Assembly: GCA_023954855.1 (NCBI GenBank)
Contig: JAGSGY010000002.1
Span: 168,940 to 232,939 of the forward strand
DNA from: Pseudomonadota bacterium
Lineage (GTDB): Bacteria; Myxococcota_A; UBA796; GCA-2862545
Reading direction: 5' to 3'
DNA length: 64,000 bases
The notes beneath the pieces were generated by a model that saw only the letters and a program-made list of their open reading frames with translations, was not told the DNA's origin and made no database searches. The stretch's first letter is position 1. The number at the start of each line of letters is the position of its first letter. A program made the position numbers and the translations under genes. Shown here piece after piece: positions 19,753 through 28,338 of this stretch.

Positions 19753-20571
19753 TTAGTACTCGTAGCTGCCGCGCTCGCGGTACCACGCGGTCGCGCCGGT
19801 GCCGGACTCGAAGGTCGCGGCGCCGTAGGGGTACCAACCGGTGTAGGTCGTACCGTTGTAGGTGCCCGAGTAGTAGAACAACGCGACGGTGTAGGTACCG
19901 CCGGAGTACTGGTACTGCGTGGTCAGGCCGAAGCTCGCGGGAGTCGACATCACGCCGAAGTAGTTCTGCGCTTCGGTGTCGGTGAAGTTGTACCAGGAGG
20001 CACAGAGCGGGCCCGTGTCGGACGAGTACGGCTGCTCTTCGGCGAAGTCAAACGCCCACTCGCAGCTCGGGCAAGCGATCGTCGGGGTCGACGCGCCGGT
20101 GCTGTTGTGCGGGTAGGTGACGTCGCAGACGACGTCGCCGACGTTGTAGTTGCCGTTGGGGGCGACGGAGATGGTGTCCGTCATGTGCCACTCACCGGTG
20201 TACTCGGTGGCGGTGGCGGTGCCGCTGCCCTCGTAGGCCCAGATCTCCGCGGGGAGGCAGGCGGCGTCGGCTGCGCACTCGTCGTCGGCACAGTCGATGA
20301 GGCCGTCGGCGTCCGGACCGTCAACGCCGTCGGCGCAGTCACCCTCGGGGGGCACGGTGCAGTCGGAGTCGGCGGCGTCGATGGCGCCGTCGCCGTCGTC
20401 GTCGATTTCGTTGTCACAGATCTCGACCGGGCAGTCTGCAGTGTCCGCGGCGTCGATGAGGTCGTCACCGTCGTCATCGAGTCCGTTGTCGCAGATTTCG
20501 AGATCGCCGCCGCCGGTGCAACCAACGAGCGTTGCCGAGCTGAGGGCCATGATGAGAGTAAGGGTACGCAT
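19753..20571 (-). CDS. Lipoprotein with DxDxDG repeats and unnamed C-terminal domain (paralogue 2)
   Basis: A 272-residue lipoprotein (signal MALSSATLVGC). Three Asp-rich segments (DDDGDDLIDAADTADC, DDDGDGAIDAADSDC, GPDADGLIDCADDEC) precede a domain with MTDTI, VVCDVTY, CPSCEWAF, CASWYNFTDT and YTGWYPYG. The domain shares its order and spacing with the neighbouring paralogue at 18781, indicating a tandem duplication. The ATG at 20571 has GGAGG upstream. A hairpin terminator follows the stop. It is probably a calcium-binding envelope protein; its specific role is unknown. Confidence 0.72.
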   Translation of the reverse strand: MRTLTLIMALSSATLVGCTGGGDLEICDNGLDDDGDDLIDAADTADCPVEICDNEIDDDGDGAIDAADSDCTVPPEGDCADGVDGPDADGLIDCADDECAADAACLPAEIWAYEGSGTATATEYTGEWHMTDTISVAPNGNYNVGDVVCDVTYPHNSTGASTPTIACPSCEWAFDFAEEQPYSSDTGPLCASWYNFTDTEAQNYFGVMSTPASFGLTTQYQYSGGTYTVALFYYSGTYNGTTYTGWYPYGAATFESGTGATAWYRERGSYEY

Positions 20572-20700
20572 CTGTACGCCTCCATGGGTGGGTCAGGTTT
20601 GAACCCGCGCAACCTACAGTGCGTCTGGGGGCCCCGCAACCCAAAAGTGCGGCCAGGGGCGCAGTTCACAGACCTTGGACGAACCCGGCCGGTCTAGGTG

Positions 20701-21714
20701 TCAAAGAGAGATCCACGCGGCCTTCGGTAGGGCTGTGGATACTGGCGGTGACTGGGCTGCGACGACGTAGAGCGCCCTTCGGTTCTTCGCCTCGTCGGTC
20801 TGGTCCGGCGTCGGCGTTGCGAGTGCGCTCTCTCCGAAGCCCTGGAAGTAGATAGGCTCGGAGAAACCTCTTGAACGGAACCATGCGGCGATGGCTTTGG
20901 CCCTTCGTTCAGAGAGGGCCTGATTCGAGGCGGCGGGACCGACCGTGTCGGTGTAGCCAGCGACGTACAGCTTGACCTGGACGACGTCTCCGTACCGCTG
21001 GCGCACGCTCTCGAGCTCGGACCAAGCGGCCTCGAGCTTGACCACCTCGGCGCTCGGCACGTCGTGCTTTCCCGAAGCGAAGATGACGTCCTCGTGAGGG
21101 ATGGCGTAGGACCACGGGGAGAGCACAAGCTCTCCAGAGAGGTCGTGACTGTCGGTGCCGACCACGCGGATCTGAAGCACCTCGCCGTCGCGTTGGGTCC
21201 AAGGGAGCTGGAAGCGTGTCATGCCATCGATGGCCAAGGTGTCTTCGCCGAGGATGGCTCCGCCCTCACCAACGACCGTGGCGGTCACCGACTTGAGTGG
21301 ACGCGTCGACTCGACCCACATGGTTCGTTCGTCGAGGTCGAGCTCGGCTTCAGCCACCTGCAATTGGAGCGGGTCGTGCACCTGCACGCTGATCGACAGC
21401 GGCATCTCGCCCGCTGTGCCGTCGTCTGCGTTCAGGCGCAGGCGTCCGCTGCATCGGTGTACGCCGACACCGAGCCCGTCCAGAGTGACGGTGCGGTCTT
21501 TGCCTGGCTGGATGGCACCACTGAGGGCGTAGGCGCGGCCGCTACAACTGAGCGACACGTCGACCGTCCCGCTCACCGATGGCGAGAAGGTGACCGACGG
21601 ATGGCCTGCGCCTATCTGCACGTTTCGCACTGCCGAGAGCGAAATCGCGTCCTGCCCAAAGGCGGGCGCGGCGACCACAAGCGACAGCGCGAAGAGTGCG
21701 GCTAGACGTCGAAT
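20701..21714 (-). CDS. OmpA-like protein with secretion signal
   Basis: An exported protein with a C-terminal OmpA/MotB peptidoglycan-binding domain: VKLYVAGYTDTVGPAASNQ, ALSERRAKAIAAWF and FQGFGESALATPTPD followed by NRRALYV. The N terminus is a clean signal peptide, RRLAALFALSLVVAAPAFGQ. The residue before it is encoded by ATT at 21714, with AGGG six bases upstream, and this is my preferred start (337 residues). The only standard upstream start is a TTG at 21789, which would add 25 residues and overlap the aldehyde dehydrogenase gene by 88 bases. With the ATT start the overlap is 13 bases. The middle region resembles beta-sandwich repeats. Start certainty is low, family certainty high. Confidence 0.78.
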   Translation of the reverse strand: MRRLAALFALSLVVAAPAFGQDAISLSAVRNVQIGAGHPSVTFSPSVSGTVDVSLSCSGRAYALSGAIQPGKDRTVTLDGLGVGVHRCSGRLRLNADDGTAGEMPLSISVQVHDPLQLQVAEAELDLDERTMWVESTRPLKSVTATVVGEGGAILGEDTLAIDGMTRFQLPWTQRDGEVLQIRVVGTDSHDLSGELVLSPWSYAIPHEDVIFASGKHDVPSAEVVKLEAAWSELESVRQRYGDVVQVKLYVAGYTDTVGPAASNQALSERRAKAIAAWFRSRGFSEPIYFQGFGESALATPTPDQTDEAKNRRALYVVAAQSPPVSTALPKAAWISL

Positions 21715-23210
21715 CGGACGCCCTGGGCCAGCGGCAGATCCGTCGACCAGTTCAGGGTGTTCGTCTGGCGACGCATGTAGGCCTTCCAAGAGTCCGAGCC
21801 GGCCTCGCGACCGCCGCCCGTGTCCTTCTCGCCACCGAAGGCGCCGCCGATCTCTGCACCGGAGGTTCCGATGTTGACGTTGGCGATGCCGCAGTCCGAA
21901 CCGGCGGAGGAGAGGAAGGCCTCGCTCCAGCGGAAGTTGTTCGTGAAGATCGCGGAGGAGAGGCCCTGATCGACGGCGTTCTGGCGGGCGATGGCGTCGT
22001 TGATGTCGCTGTACGTGAAGATGTACAGGATGGGCGCGAAGGTCTCGTCGCGGGTGATGTCCATGCTGTCGTCAGCGCGCACCAGTGTAGGCTCGACGAA
22101 GTGGCCGACACCTTCAACGCGCTTGCCGCCGATGAGGATCTCGCCGCCCTGGGCCTTGATGGTCTCGATGGCGCGCTCGTAGATCTGGACGGTGTCCTCG
22201 TCGATGAGCGGACCCACCAGCGTGCCTGCCTCGAGCGGGTCGCCGATCTTGATGGTCTTGTAGACGCTGATGAGCTTGTCGATCACCGTCTCGGCGATGT
22301 CCTCGTGCAGGTATAGGCGACGGGTCGAGGTGCAGCGCTGGCCGCTGGTGCCGCAGGCGCCGAACACGATGCCGGGAATGGCGATGCTCAGGTCGGCGTC
22401 AGGGGCAACGATGACGGCGTTGTTTCCGCCGAGCTCGAGAAGGCTACGGCCAAGGCGTCCGGCGACGACCTGGGCGACGTGGCGGCCCATGCGGGTCGAA
22501 CCCGTGGCGCTGATCAACGGAAGACGACGGTCGTGAATCATCGTCTCGCCAACCTCGGCGTCGCTGCCGATGATCAGGTTCATGACGCCGCCAAAGCCGT
22601 GGGCCTGGAAGACTTCGTCGATGATCTTGTGGGTCGCGATGGCCGTGAGCGGCACCTTGACGCTTGGCTTCCAGATCATGGTGTCGCCTGCGATGGCGGC
22701 GACGGTGGCGTTCCATGCCCACACGGCGTTGGGGAAGTTGAAGGCCGTGATGATTCCGACGACGCCGAGCGGGTGCCACTGCTCGTACATGCGGTGACCG
22801 GGGCGTTCGGAGTGCATGGTGAGACCGTGCAGCTGACGGCTCATGCCGACGGCGAGGTCGGCCATGTCAATGGACTCCTGAACTTCGCCGAGGCCCTCGG
22901 AGAGGAGCTTGCCCATCTCCATGGTGACGAGTGCGCCGAGGTCGTCCTTGTGCTGGCGGAGGGCCTCACCACACTGGCGGATGATCTCGCCGCGCTTGGG
23001 AGCGGGGAGCACGCGCCAGCGGAGGAAAGCCGCCTGTGCGTTCTCGACCATCTTCTCGTAGTCGTCGCGTGTCGCCAGACGCACGGTACCGAGCAGCTCC
23101 CCGGTGGTGGGGTTGAAGCTCTGAACCTCTTCACCGGTGGTCGCGATGGGGCCGTTGGACCAGGCACCAGAGAGCGTTCCCTCGAGACCGAGGCGGGACA
23201 GGACAGACAT
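21702..23210 (-). CDS. Aldehyde dehydrogenase, ALDH7 (antiquitin) family
   Basis: A 502-residue NAD-dependent dehydrogenase. It has the ALDH catalytic glutamate motif ELGGNNAVIV and cysteine motif FGACGTSGQRCTSTRR. The C terminus with GTSGAEIGGAFGGEKDTGG and SDSWKAYMRRQTNT is characteristic of ALDH7, whose members oxidise alpha-aminoadipic semialdehyde in lysine breakdown. That specific substrate is an inference from the family. The ATG at 23210 has a strong GGAGGT site. It follows the coiled-coil gene by 56 bases, in a run started by a TetR regulator. Confidence 0.88.
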   Translation of the reverse strand: MSVLSRLGLEGTLSGAWSNGPIATTGEEVQSFNPTTGELLGTVRLATRDDYEKMVENAQAAFLRWRVLPAPKRGEIIRQCGEALRQHKDDLGALVTMEMGKLLSEGLGEVQESIDMADLAVGMSRQLHGLTMHSERPGHRMYEQWHPLGVVGIITAFNFPNAVWAWNATVAAIAGDTMIWKPSVKVPLTAIATHKIIDEVFQAHGFGGVMNLIIGSDAEVGETMIHDRRLPLISATGSTRMGRHVAQVVAGRLGRSLLELGGNNAVIVAPDADLSIAIPGIVFGACGTSGQRCTSTRRLYLHEDIAETVIDKLISVYKTIKIGDPLEAGTLVGPLIDEDTVQIYERAIETIKAQGGEILIGGKRVEGVGHFVEPTLVRADDSMDITRDETFAPILYIFTYSDINDAIARQNAVDQGLSSAIFTNNFRWSEAFLSSAGSDCGIANVNIGTSGAEIGGAFGGEKDTGGGREAGSDSWKAYMRRQTNTLNWSTDLPLAQGVRFDV

Positions 23211-23266
23211 AGGACCTCCAGATTGGCGGCCTCGATAACAACGTCTGGCGCGATTTGCTCGTGGAC

Positions 23267-23707
23267 CTAACCGCGACGCTCGCCAATCGCGGTCAAGACG
23301 CCCTTGCGGTTCTTGGCGCCAGCTTCGGCGGAGGCCAGTGCATCGAGGTGCGCATCGTACGCACCCGTCGCGAGTGCGGCCTTCACGGCCTTCACACTTC
23401 CGTCGAGGACGGAAAGATCGGGGGCGGTCTCGGACTCGAGTGCGTCGAGGCCCTCGGCGACCGAGTCGGCGGTGCTTCGCGCCGTGGTGGCCAGCTGGCT
23501 CGCCTGGCGAGCGGTGCTGAGAGCTTGCTCTGCTGCAGCCTTCACGGAAGTGAGCTGTGCGGCGCTCGCCTGCAGCGCACCCATGGTCATCGAGAGGCGC
23601 TTCTCGAGCTTTGCGATGCGGGCGTCGAGCTCGGCAATGCGCGGATCGGGAGCGGGTGCCTCAGGGGCGGGAGCGATGAGTCGAGCGATGGCTTCACGAA
23701 TGGGCAC
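23267..23707 (-). CDS. Small coiled-coil protein of unknown function
   Basis: A 146-residue Ala-rich helical protein. Residues 20-80 form heptad-like segments (ELDARIAKLEKRLSMTMG, LQASAAQLTSVKAAAEQA), and the composition resembles phasins or other helical surface-layer proteins, but no family motif is clear. The GTG start at 23707 has GGAGG upstream. It lies 21 bases after the beta-propeller gene and 56 bases before the aldehyde dehydrogenase. A phasin-like role is possible but unproven. Confidence 0.6.
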   Translation of the reverse strand: MPIREAIARLIAPAPEAPAPDPRIAELDARIAKLEKRLSMTMGALQASAAQLTSVKAAAEQALSTARQASQLATTARSTADSVAEGLDALESETAPDLSVLDGSVKAVKAALATGAYDAHLDALASAEAGAKNRKGVLTAIGERRG

Positions 23708-23728
23708 GGCTGCCTCCAGGTCGTGCAG

Positions 23729-24880
23729 CTATCGCGCCGGACCATAGACGGCGAAGAGGCCCTCGGTCACTTCCTCGGCTCCGGACCCATCCGTCGCCAC
23801 TCGCCAAATCCGTGACCGGTCTGGTTCTGCGGCATCATCGAGGCCTCCTGACAGCAGCATGTGCTTTCCGTCGCTCGATACGAGGCGATGCGACTGGGCG
23901 TACTGCTCGAAGAAGCGGAGGTAGAAGCCGAGGTCGCGGGTGGGGTACAGCGACGCGAACGGATGGGCCGAACCGTCGAGCTCCACGCGGCTCCACACGA
24001 TCAGGTTTCGGTCGGTGTCGACGCGGGCGGTGATCAGCGCGTCCCCGGAGGGCGTCCAGAAGAAGGCCAGGCACGGATGCGGGCCGAGAGGACGGACTTC
24101 ACCGGTCTCGACGTGGACGAGTCCGAGGTCTTGGTAGGGCGTACCGTCGCCATCGGGTGCGGTGGCGCGTGCGATCCACTTGCCATCGGGTGAGCCGAGC
24201 ATGGCCACCAGCCCATCCGCGGGCTCGAGCAGCGTGGGCTCGCTATCGCCGACCTTCGCCGTCGCCAGGTAGGGGTCTCCGCGGTGATGAAGCACGTAGA
24301 CCGCACGCTCCTGCATCCAGAGCGGGGCACAGAAGTTGCCCGGTATGCCCGGAAGGACAGTGCTGTGCCCCACCATTCGAGGATCGAAGAGCTCGAGCTG
24401 CGTCGCGCCAGAGTCGGAGCCAACAAAGCCGAGAACCCGGTCATTGGCCCAGGTGAAGAATAGAGGCGTTCCCTTTGCGAGGCTCACCTCGCGACCGAGC
24501 TGCTCAGTGTCGAATGCTGAGAGCTGCAGCTCACGCCCGGACTGGCAGAGAACGGCCATGCGTCGCCCGTCGGGAGACCACTGCAGGTAGATCGGTATGC
24601 GGTCGGGCAGCTTCCCGATCTCGGTAGAGCGCACGCCGCCGGCCTCGATGGCGAACAGGCGCGACTGACTCTGTTCGGACGGAAGCCGAAACACCCCGAC
24701 CCATCGACCGTCAGGAGACCAGGTCGGCCATGAGAACTTCGCGCTGTGCGTGCTGGTGACATTCCAGCTGCCCCAGCGGATCTCGCCCGCCCCGTCGAGT
24801 CCAGGATTGTGGATCGTTCCGTCCGCATCGCCGATGAACACGGACCGATTGGGAGAGATGAGGGCGAAAGGGTCGCTCAC
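23729..24880 (-). CDS. TolB/PD40-like beta-propeller protein
   Basis: A 383-residue protein with repeated WSPDGR-type blades: WPTWSPDGRWVGVF near residue 51, LQWSPDGRRMAVL near 100, GSPDGKWIARA, WTPSGDALITA and SSDGKHMLLSGG. This pattern is typical of PD40/WD40-like propellers that bind proteins or peptides. There is no signal peptide and no catalytic domain. The GTG start at 24880 overlaps the stop of the TetR gene by four bases (GTGA), so the regulator and the propeller are co-expressed. Confidence 0.72.
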   Translation of the reverse strand: MSDPFALISPNRSVFIGDADGTIHNPGLDGAGEIRWGSWNVTSTHSAKFSWPTWSPDGRWVGVFRLPSEQSQSRLFAIEAGGVRSTEIGKLPDRIPIYLQWSPDGRRMAVLCQSGRELQLSAFDTEQLGREVSLAKGTPLFFTWANDRVLGFVGSDSGATQLELFDPRMVGHSTVLPGIPGNFCAPLWMQERAVYVLHHRGDPYLATAKVGDSEPTLLEPADGLVAMLGSPDGKWIARATAPDGDGTPYQDLGLVHVETGEVRPLGPHPCLAFFWTPSGDALITARVDTDRNLIVWSRVELDGSAHPFASLYPTRDLGFYLRFFEQYAQSHRLVSSDGKHMLLSGGLDDAAEPDRSRIWRVATDGSGAEEVTEGLFAVYGPAR

Positions 24881-25479
24881 TTGGGCTCCGTCACGAGGAT
24901 GCCGTGCAGGATCAATTGCATTCCAGATACGGCGAGGGTCTCTTTGTCGGGGCGCAGGCCAATGGCGGACTCACCAGCCAGCCCGTCGATGAGCGCCTTG
25001 AGCAGCTGAGCGACGGCTTGTGGGTCCAGGGGCTTGAAGGAACCCTCGGCGACACCCTGGGCCATGATTCGGCTCACGGAGTCGATGAAGCTCTGGTGCA
25101 CCGCTTGCACCTCTTCACGGATCTCGTCGTCGCGGATGCCCTGCTCGCACATCATCAGGAAGAAGCGAGGAGGGGACTTGAGCCCAGCGAAGTAGTCGAG
25201 GTAGCGCACTCCGAGCTCGAGCAACTTCTCTGCGGCCGGCCTCGGGTCCTTCTCGGCGGTGTCGAGAAAAGAGTAGGTCGCTTCGTGCTCTTCGCGGACC
25301 AGGGCCAGAAAGAGCTCGCGCTTGGAACCGTAGTAGAAGTAGACGGCGCCCTTCGAGAGGCTCGCTCGCTTGGCCACGTCTTCGACGCGCGCGACCTGAA
25401 AGCCCTTCTCGATGAAGACGGACCGTGCGGCGCGCAGGATCTGCCCGCGGCGTTCATGTTCGGACTGGTGCTTGGTCAT
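24877..25479 (-). CDS. TetR-family transcriptional regulator
   Basis: A 200-residue repressor. The ATG at 25479 is chosen so that the protein begins MTKHQSEHERRGQILRAA, the normal TetR N terminus. The helix-turn-helix lies in VARVEDVAKRASLSKGAVYFYYGSKREL. The C-terminal ligand domain (YFAGLKSPPRFFLMMCEQ) resembles regulators of fatty-acid or drug-responsive genes. It heads a minus-strand unit with the beta-propeller, coiled-coil and aldehyde dehydrogenase genes. The 124-base upstream gap shows no operator I can call with confidence. Confidence 0.85.
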   Translation of the reverse strand: MTKHQSEHERRGQILRAARSVFIEKGFQVARVEDVAKRASLSKGAVYFYYGSKRELFLALVREEHEATYSFLDTAEKDPRPAAEKLLELGVRYLDYFAGLKSPPRFFLMMCEQGIRDDEIREEVQAVHQSFIDSVSRIMAQGVAEGSFKPLDPQAVAQLLKALIDGLAGESAIGLRPDKETLAVSGMQLILHGILVTEPK

Positions 25480-25603
25480 GGGACCGGACGCTACCATGCG
25501 CCTCTGGCGTGCAATAGCCGTCGACGTTTGCTCCGCTTCGTCCCTTGAGAGTGCTGTGATCGCGGCCCGGTCTTGCCGAGCCACGAGCGGCGCGCACCCG
25601 CGT

Positions 25604-26632
25604 CTAGGCGACCTCTCCGGGGGGCCCGGTCAAGTAGGCGCGAGCGTCGTGGAGCGCGTCGCGGAGGGGGGTGGGCCACCTGCCGCGGGGAGTCGAGCGA
25701 AGCAACTGGTAGAGCAGTGCCGCGCCCTCGCCACTGTGGGTGTGCAGTGTGTCGTCTGTGAGCTCCACCACCTCGCCTAGGTCGGAGGCGAGGGGAGCGG
25801 GGAAGGCGATCTGTCGTTGGCCAAGCTGAAGGACGGCGAGGTGCATGGTGCGTGTGCTCGGTCCGGAGAGGTCTTCTGCCGTCTGAATCAGCAGGACATC
25901 GCGTGATGCGCGACTCCAGCTCCACGACGTCTCGAGCGATGAGGCTTCGCCGTTCACTTCGAGCTCGGGGGTCTCGCCGAGTCGGATGATGCCGCTGTAC
26001 TCTTCCTCGTGGCGTCCGAGAAGGTCGAGGACGGGCTCCTGTCCCTGCCAGAACCGGATGTGGGTGCGCGCGCGCACGTCGTCAGGCAGTGCTCGATACC
26101 AAGCGATGAGCGCGCCGCTCGGGTCGCGCACGAGCTGGCGGCAGACGGCGCCCACCGGGGCGAAGGCGTAGGCGGTGCCACCGTCTCCACCGATCGAGGC
26201 GGTAATGACGTCGCCGTCGACTTCTTCTGCGTGAGCCGCCGTCTTTGGGCAGGCGGCCCGAATGGCGAGCAGAGGATGGTGGTCGTCCCAGAGCACGATG
26301 ACCGCGGTTGTGCCGCCATCCTCTCGGGTGCGGAGATTCATCGAGGCGGACCGGATGCGATCGACCGCCACGGCAATCTGCTGACCGCGACGGGCGTCGT
26401 TCAACGCGATGCGGGTCTCGTCGAGCTTGAGGGTGCACGGGCTGTCGCCCCGGGCCCAGAAGAAGGCAGCGTGGCCTGCAAGCGCGAGGAAGACGGGAGC
26501 TGGCGCCGTCCACACGTAGCCGTACCACCACAACACCACGGCGATGAAGATGGCCGGTGGGACCACCATCGCCATGGCTAGGGGTCGATAGACAACGTCG
26601 AGGCGAAGAGGCTCGCCCTTCAGCACCGTCAC
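25604..26632 (-). CDS. Membrane-anchored protein of unknown function
   Basis: A 342-residue protein whose N terminus has two hydrophobic spans (MAMVVPPAIFIAVVLWWYG and TAPAPVFLALAGHAAFF), with the remainder predicted soluble and rich in beta structure. The GTG at 26632 is chosen because it overlaps the stop of the homocysteine methyltransferase gene by four bases (GTGA). The reading frame upstream of that is low-complexity and Arg-rich, and is a shadow. The layout recalls bacterial PH-like membrane proteins, but I recognise no motif. Confidence 0.6.
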   Translation of the reverse strand: MTVLKGEPLRLDVVYRPLAMAMVVPPAIFIAVVLWWYGYVWTAPAPVFLALAGHAAFFWARGDSPCTLKLDETRIALNDARRGQQIAVAVDRIRSASMNLRTREDGGTTAVIVLWDDHHPLLAIRAACPKTAAHAEEVDGDVITASIGGDGGTAYAFAPVGAVCRQLVRDPSGALIAWYRALPDDVRARTHIRFWQGQEPVLDLLGRHEEEYSGIIRLGETPELEVNGEASSLETSWSWSRASRDVLLIQTAEDLSGPSTRTMHLAVLQLGQRQIAFPAPLASDLGEVVELTDDTLHTHSGEGAALLYQLLRSTPRGRWPTPLRDALHDARAYLTGPPGEVA

Positions 26633-27426
26633 GCGGTCGCGAGCGCCAGCTGTTCGATCAACTGCGGTCCGACGCCGCAGCAGCCACCCACGTAGTCGGC
26701 GACTTCGGAGATGGCCTGGAGGGTCGCGAGCACCTGGGCGTCGCTGTCTTCCTTGATGCGACCAGGCTTCAGCCAGATCGGAGCGTCGATCTCCTTGCAC
26801 CAGCTGAGCGTCTGGAGGATCTGCTCCACGGAGCCGCCGCAGTTGAAGCCGACGATGGTGGCGCCCGCTTCGGACAGCGCATTCAGGTGGGCGTATGGCG
26901 GACTGCCGTCCATGAGACAGCCGTCAGGGCCGGCGACCAAGCTGGCCGAGACCGGAATCTTCTTGTGCGCGACGGCACGGACCGACTCGACGGCCTCAAC
27001 CGCCTCGTAGGGGTCGACGAAGGTCTCGAGAGCGATGCCCTTGGCACCGTGTGCGAGCGCCTTCGCAGCCAGGTCACGCCAGCTAGCGTTCAGCGTGTAG
27101 CGACGCGCGGCGGGCAGGTCGAGCCAGGTCTGATCGCGAGTGCTGCCGGGGCCAATCGAGGCCCAGGCCTCGGCACGGGTCCCTTCGGTGGCAGCGGTCG
27201 CGGCGGCCATGGCCTTGACGGCAACGGCGTCCCAATTGGGAGTCAGGTGAGGAAGGGCACGAAACGTCGCCGCGAGGATGATCTCGGAGCCGGCTTCGAT
27301 GAACTTCTCGTGGGCTGCCTGCACGCGATCTTGCTTTGAGAGAACCCACTCATCAACCGGGGTCCACTTGGGTAGGCCGTCTGCCTGAAGGGTCGTGGCG
27401 AGGCCGCCATCCAGAATTCGAGTCAC
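26629..27426 (-). CDS. Homocysteine S-methyltransferase family protein
   Basis: Transfers a methyl group to homocysteine or a related thiol/selenol. Of its 265 residues, the N-terminal DGGLATTLQ, the ETFVDPYEA segment, the GFNCGG cysteine and the C-terminal GGCCGVGP pair supply the three zinc-binding cysteines of the family. It is a stand-alone domain with no cobalamin or folate domain, so the methyl donor is probably a betaine-type or S-methyl compound rather than folate. The GTG start has an AGGAGA site. It is coupled downstream to the membrane-protein gene and lies 10 bases after the rhomboid-like gene. Confidence 0.85.
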   Translation of the reverse strand: MTRILDGGLATTLQADGLPKWTPVDEWVLSKQDRVQAAHEKFIEAGSEIILAATFRALPHLTPNWDAVAVKAMAAATAATEGTRAEAWASIGPGSTRDQTWLDLPAARRYTLNASWRDLAAKALAHGAKGIALETFVDPYEAVEAVESVRAVAHKKIPVSASLVAGPDGCLMDGSPPYAHLNALSEAGATIVGFNCGGSVEQILQTLSWCKEIDAPIWLKPGRIKEDSDAQVLATLQAISEVADYVGGCCGVGPQLIEQLALATA

Positions 27427-27435
27427 GCGTTTCTC

Positions 27436-28140
27436 CTAATGCACGAGGTCGTCGTCGGACTGACCACCCTGAAGGACAGTGAAGCGACGCAGCTCGCGTT
27501 CTACCTGTCGTCCTTGGGAAGCCAACTCACGCCGACGCTTTCCGGGGCCGCGACCGTACCACCACAGCAGGACCCCTAGGAAGGCGCCCAGGTAATCTCC
27601 ACCCTGCAATCCAGGGGCGAACAACAGCGTGAGTCCAGCAATACCGCCGGACAAGGCCACAAAGATGCGCGCTTCGATTGGAATCACGAATGCGAGCAGG
27701 ATGGTGGACCCAGGGGCGCGGAGACCAAACAGAGCCAACATTGCGATGAGGACGGAGCCCCATCCAGCGGTGGCCGACTTCGGAAAGAACTGGTCCATTC
27801 CGAGTGCGAGAAGGGTGCTTCCCAGGAAGACGGCTGCGGCGATTTCGATCAGTTCCCGGCGTGGATTCTGTTCGAGTGTGGGAGGTACAAAGAAATAGAA
27901 GGCCAACAGCATGAGCAGGAAGCCCGGCGGGTCGGCCATCTGGTAGATGAAGCGGGTAAACGGCTGCCACGGGCCGGGAGTTCCGGGGGCCCAGGCGAGC
28001 AGGCTTACGGGGATACCGAGGTAGTTCTCGCAGATCAGCTGAAGCACATAGAGCCCGAACAGCGCGATCAAGAGGACCTTCAGTCCGCGCGTGAGCGGTG
28101 GCAATGCGATGCCTCCCTGCGCCGGTCCTGGTCCTTGCAT
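27436..28140 (-). CDS. Rhomboid-like membrane protein, active site apparently lost
   Basis: A 234-residue protein with about six hydrophobic spans. The ATG at 28140 is chosen for its GGAGG site. The overall spacing, including a GWGSVLIAMLALFG helix and a late GGDYLGAFLGVLLWW helix, resembles rhomboids. The GxSG serine motif, however, reads GWGS without the second glycine, and the last helix has Asp where proteases have the catalytic His. A pseudo-rhomboid or a distant membrane family is therefore more likely than an active protease. A basic C-terminal tail follows. It heads a minus-strand unit. Confidence 0.5.
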   Translation of the reverse strand: MQGPGPAQGGIALPPLTRGLKVLLIALFGLYVLQLICENYLGIPVSLLAWAPGTPGPWQPFTRFIYQMADPPGFLLMLLAFYFFVPPTLEQNPRRELIEIAAAVFLGSTLLALGMDQFFPKSATAGWGSVLIAMLALFGLRAPGSTILLAFVIPIEARIFVALSGGIAGLTLLFAPGLQGGDYLGAFLGVLLWWYGRGPGKRRRELASQGRQVERELRRFTVLQGGQSDDDLVH

Positions 28141-28338
28141 GTTGCCTCCGAGCCCGATGTGGCGGGCATGCACCCTGCCTTCGGAACGCAGGGCCTAACG
28201 GCCTATGGAGGAACCGCAACAGCGTCGTTTCCGGGGGGTGGGTGCCGCTTGACTCATCCCGTGGCAGACTGACGCGGTTTGCACTCCCGTTCGACGCGGG
28301 GATGCGGCGCGCCCCACCCCTGTACGTGCCGAGGAATC

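Noticed and set aside
28249..28277. TTGACT as a -35 for the FHA gene
   Set aside because: The corresponding -10 (ACGCGG) does not resemble consensus, so no promoter is called.
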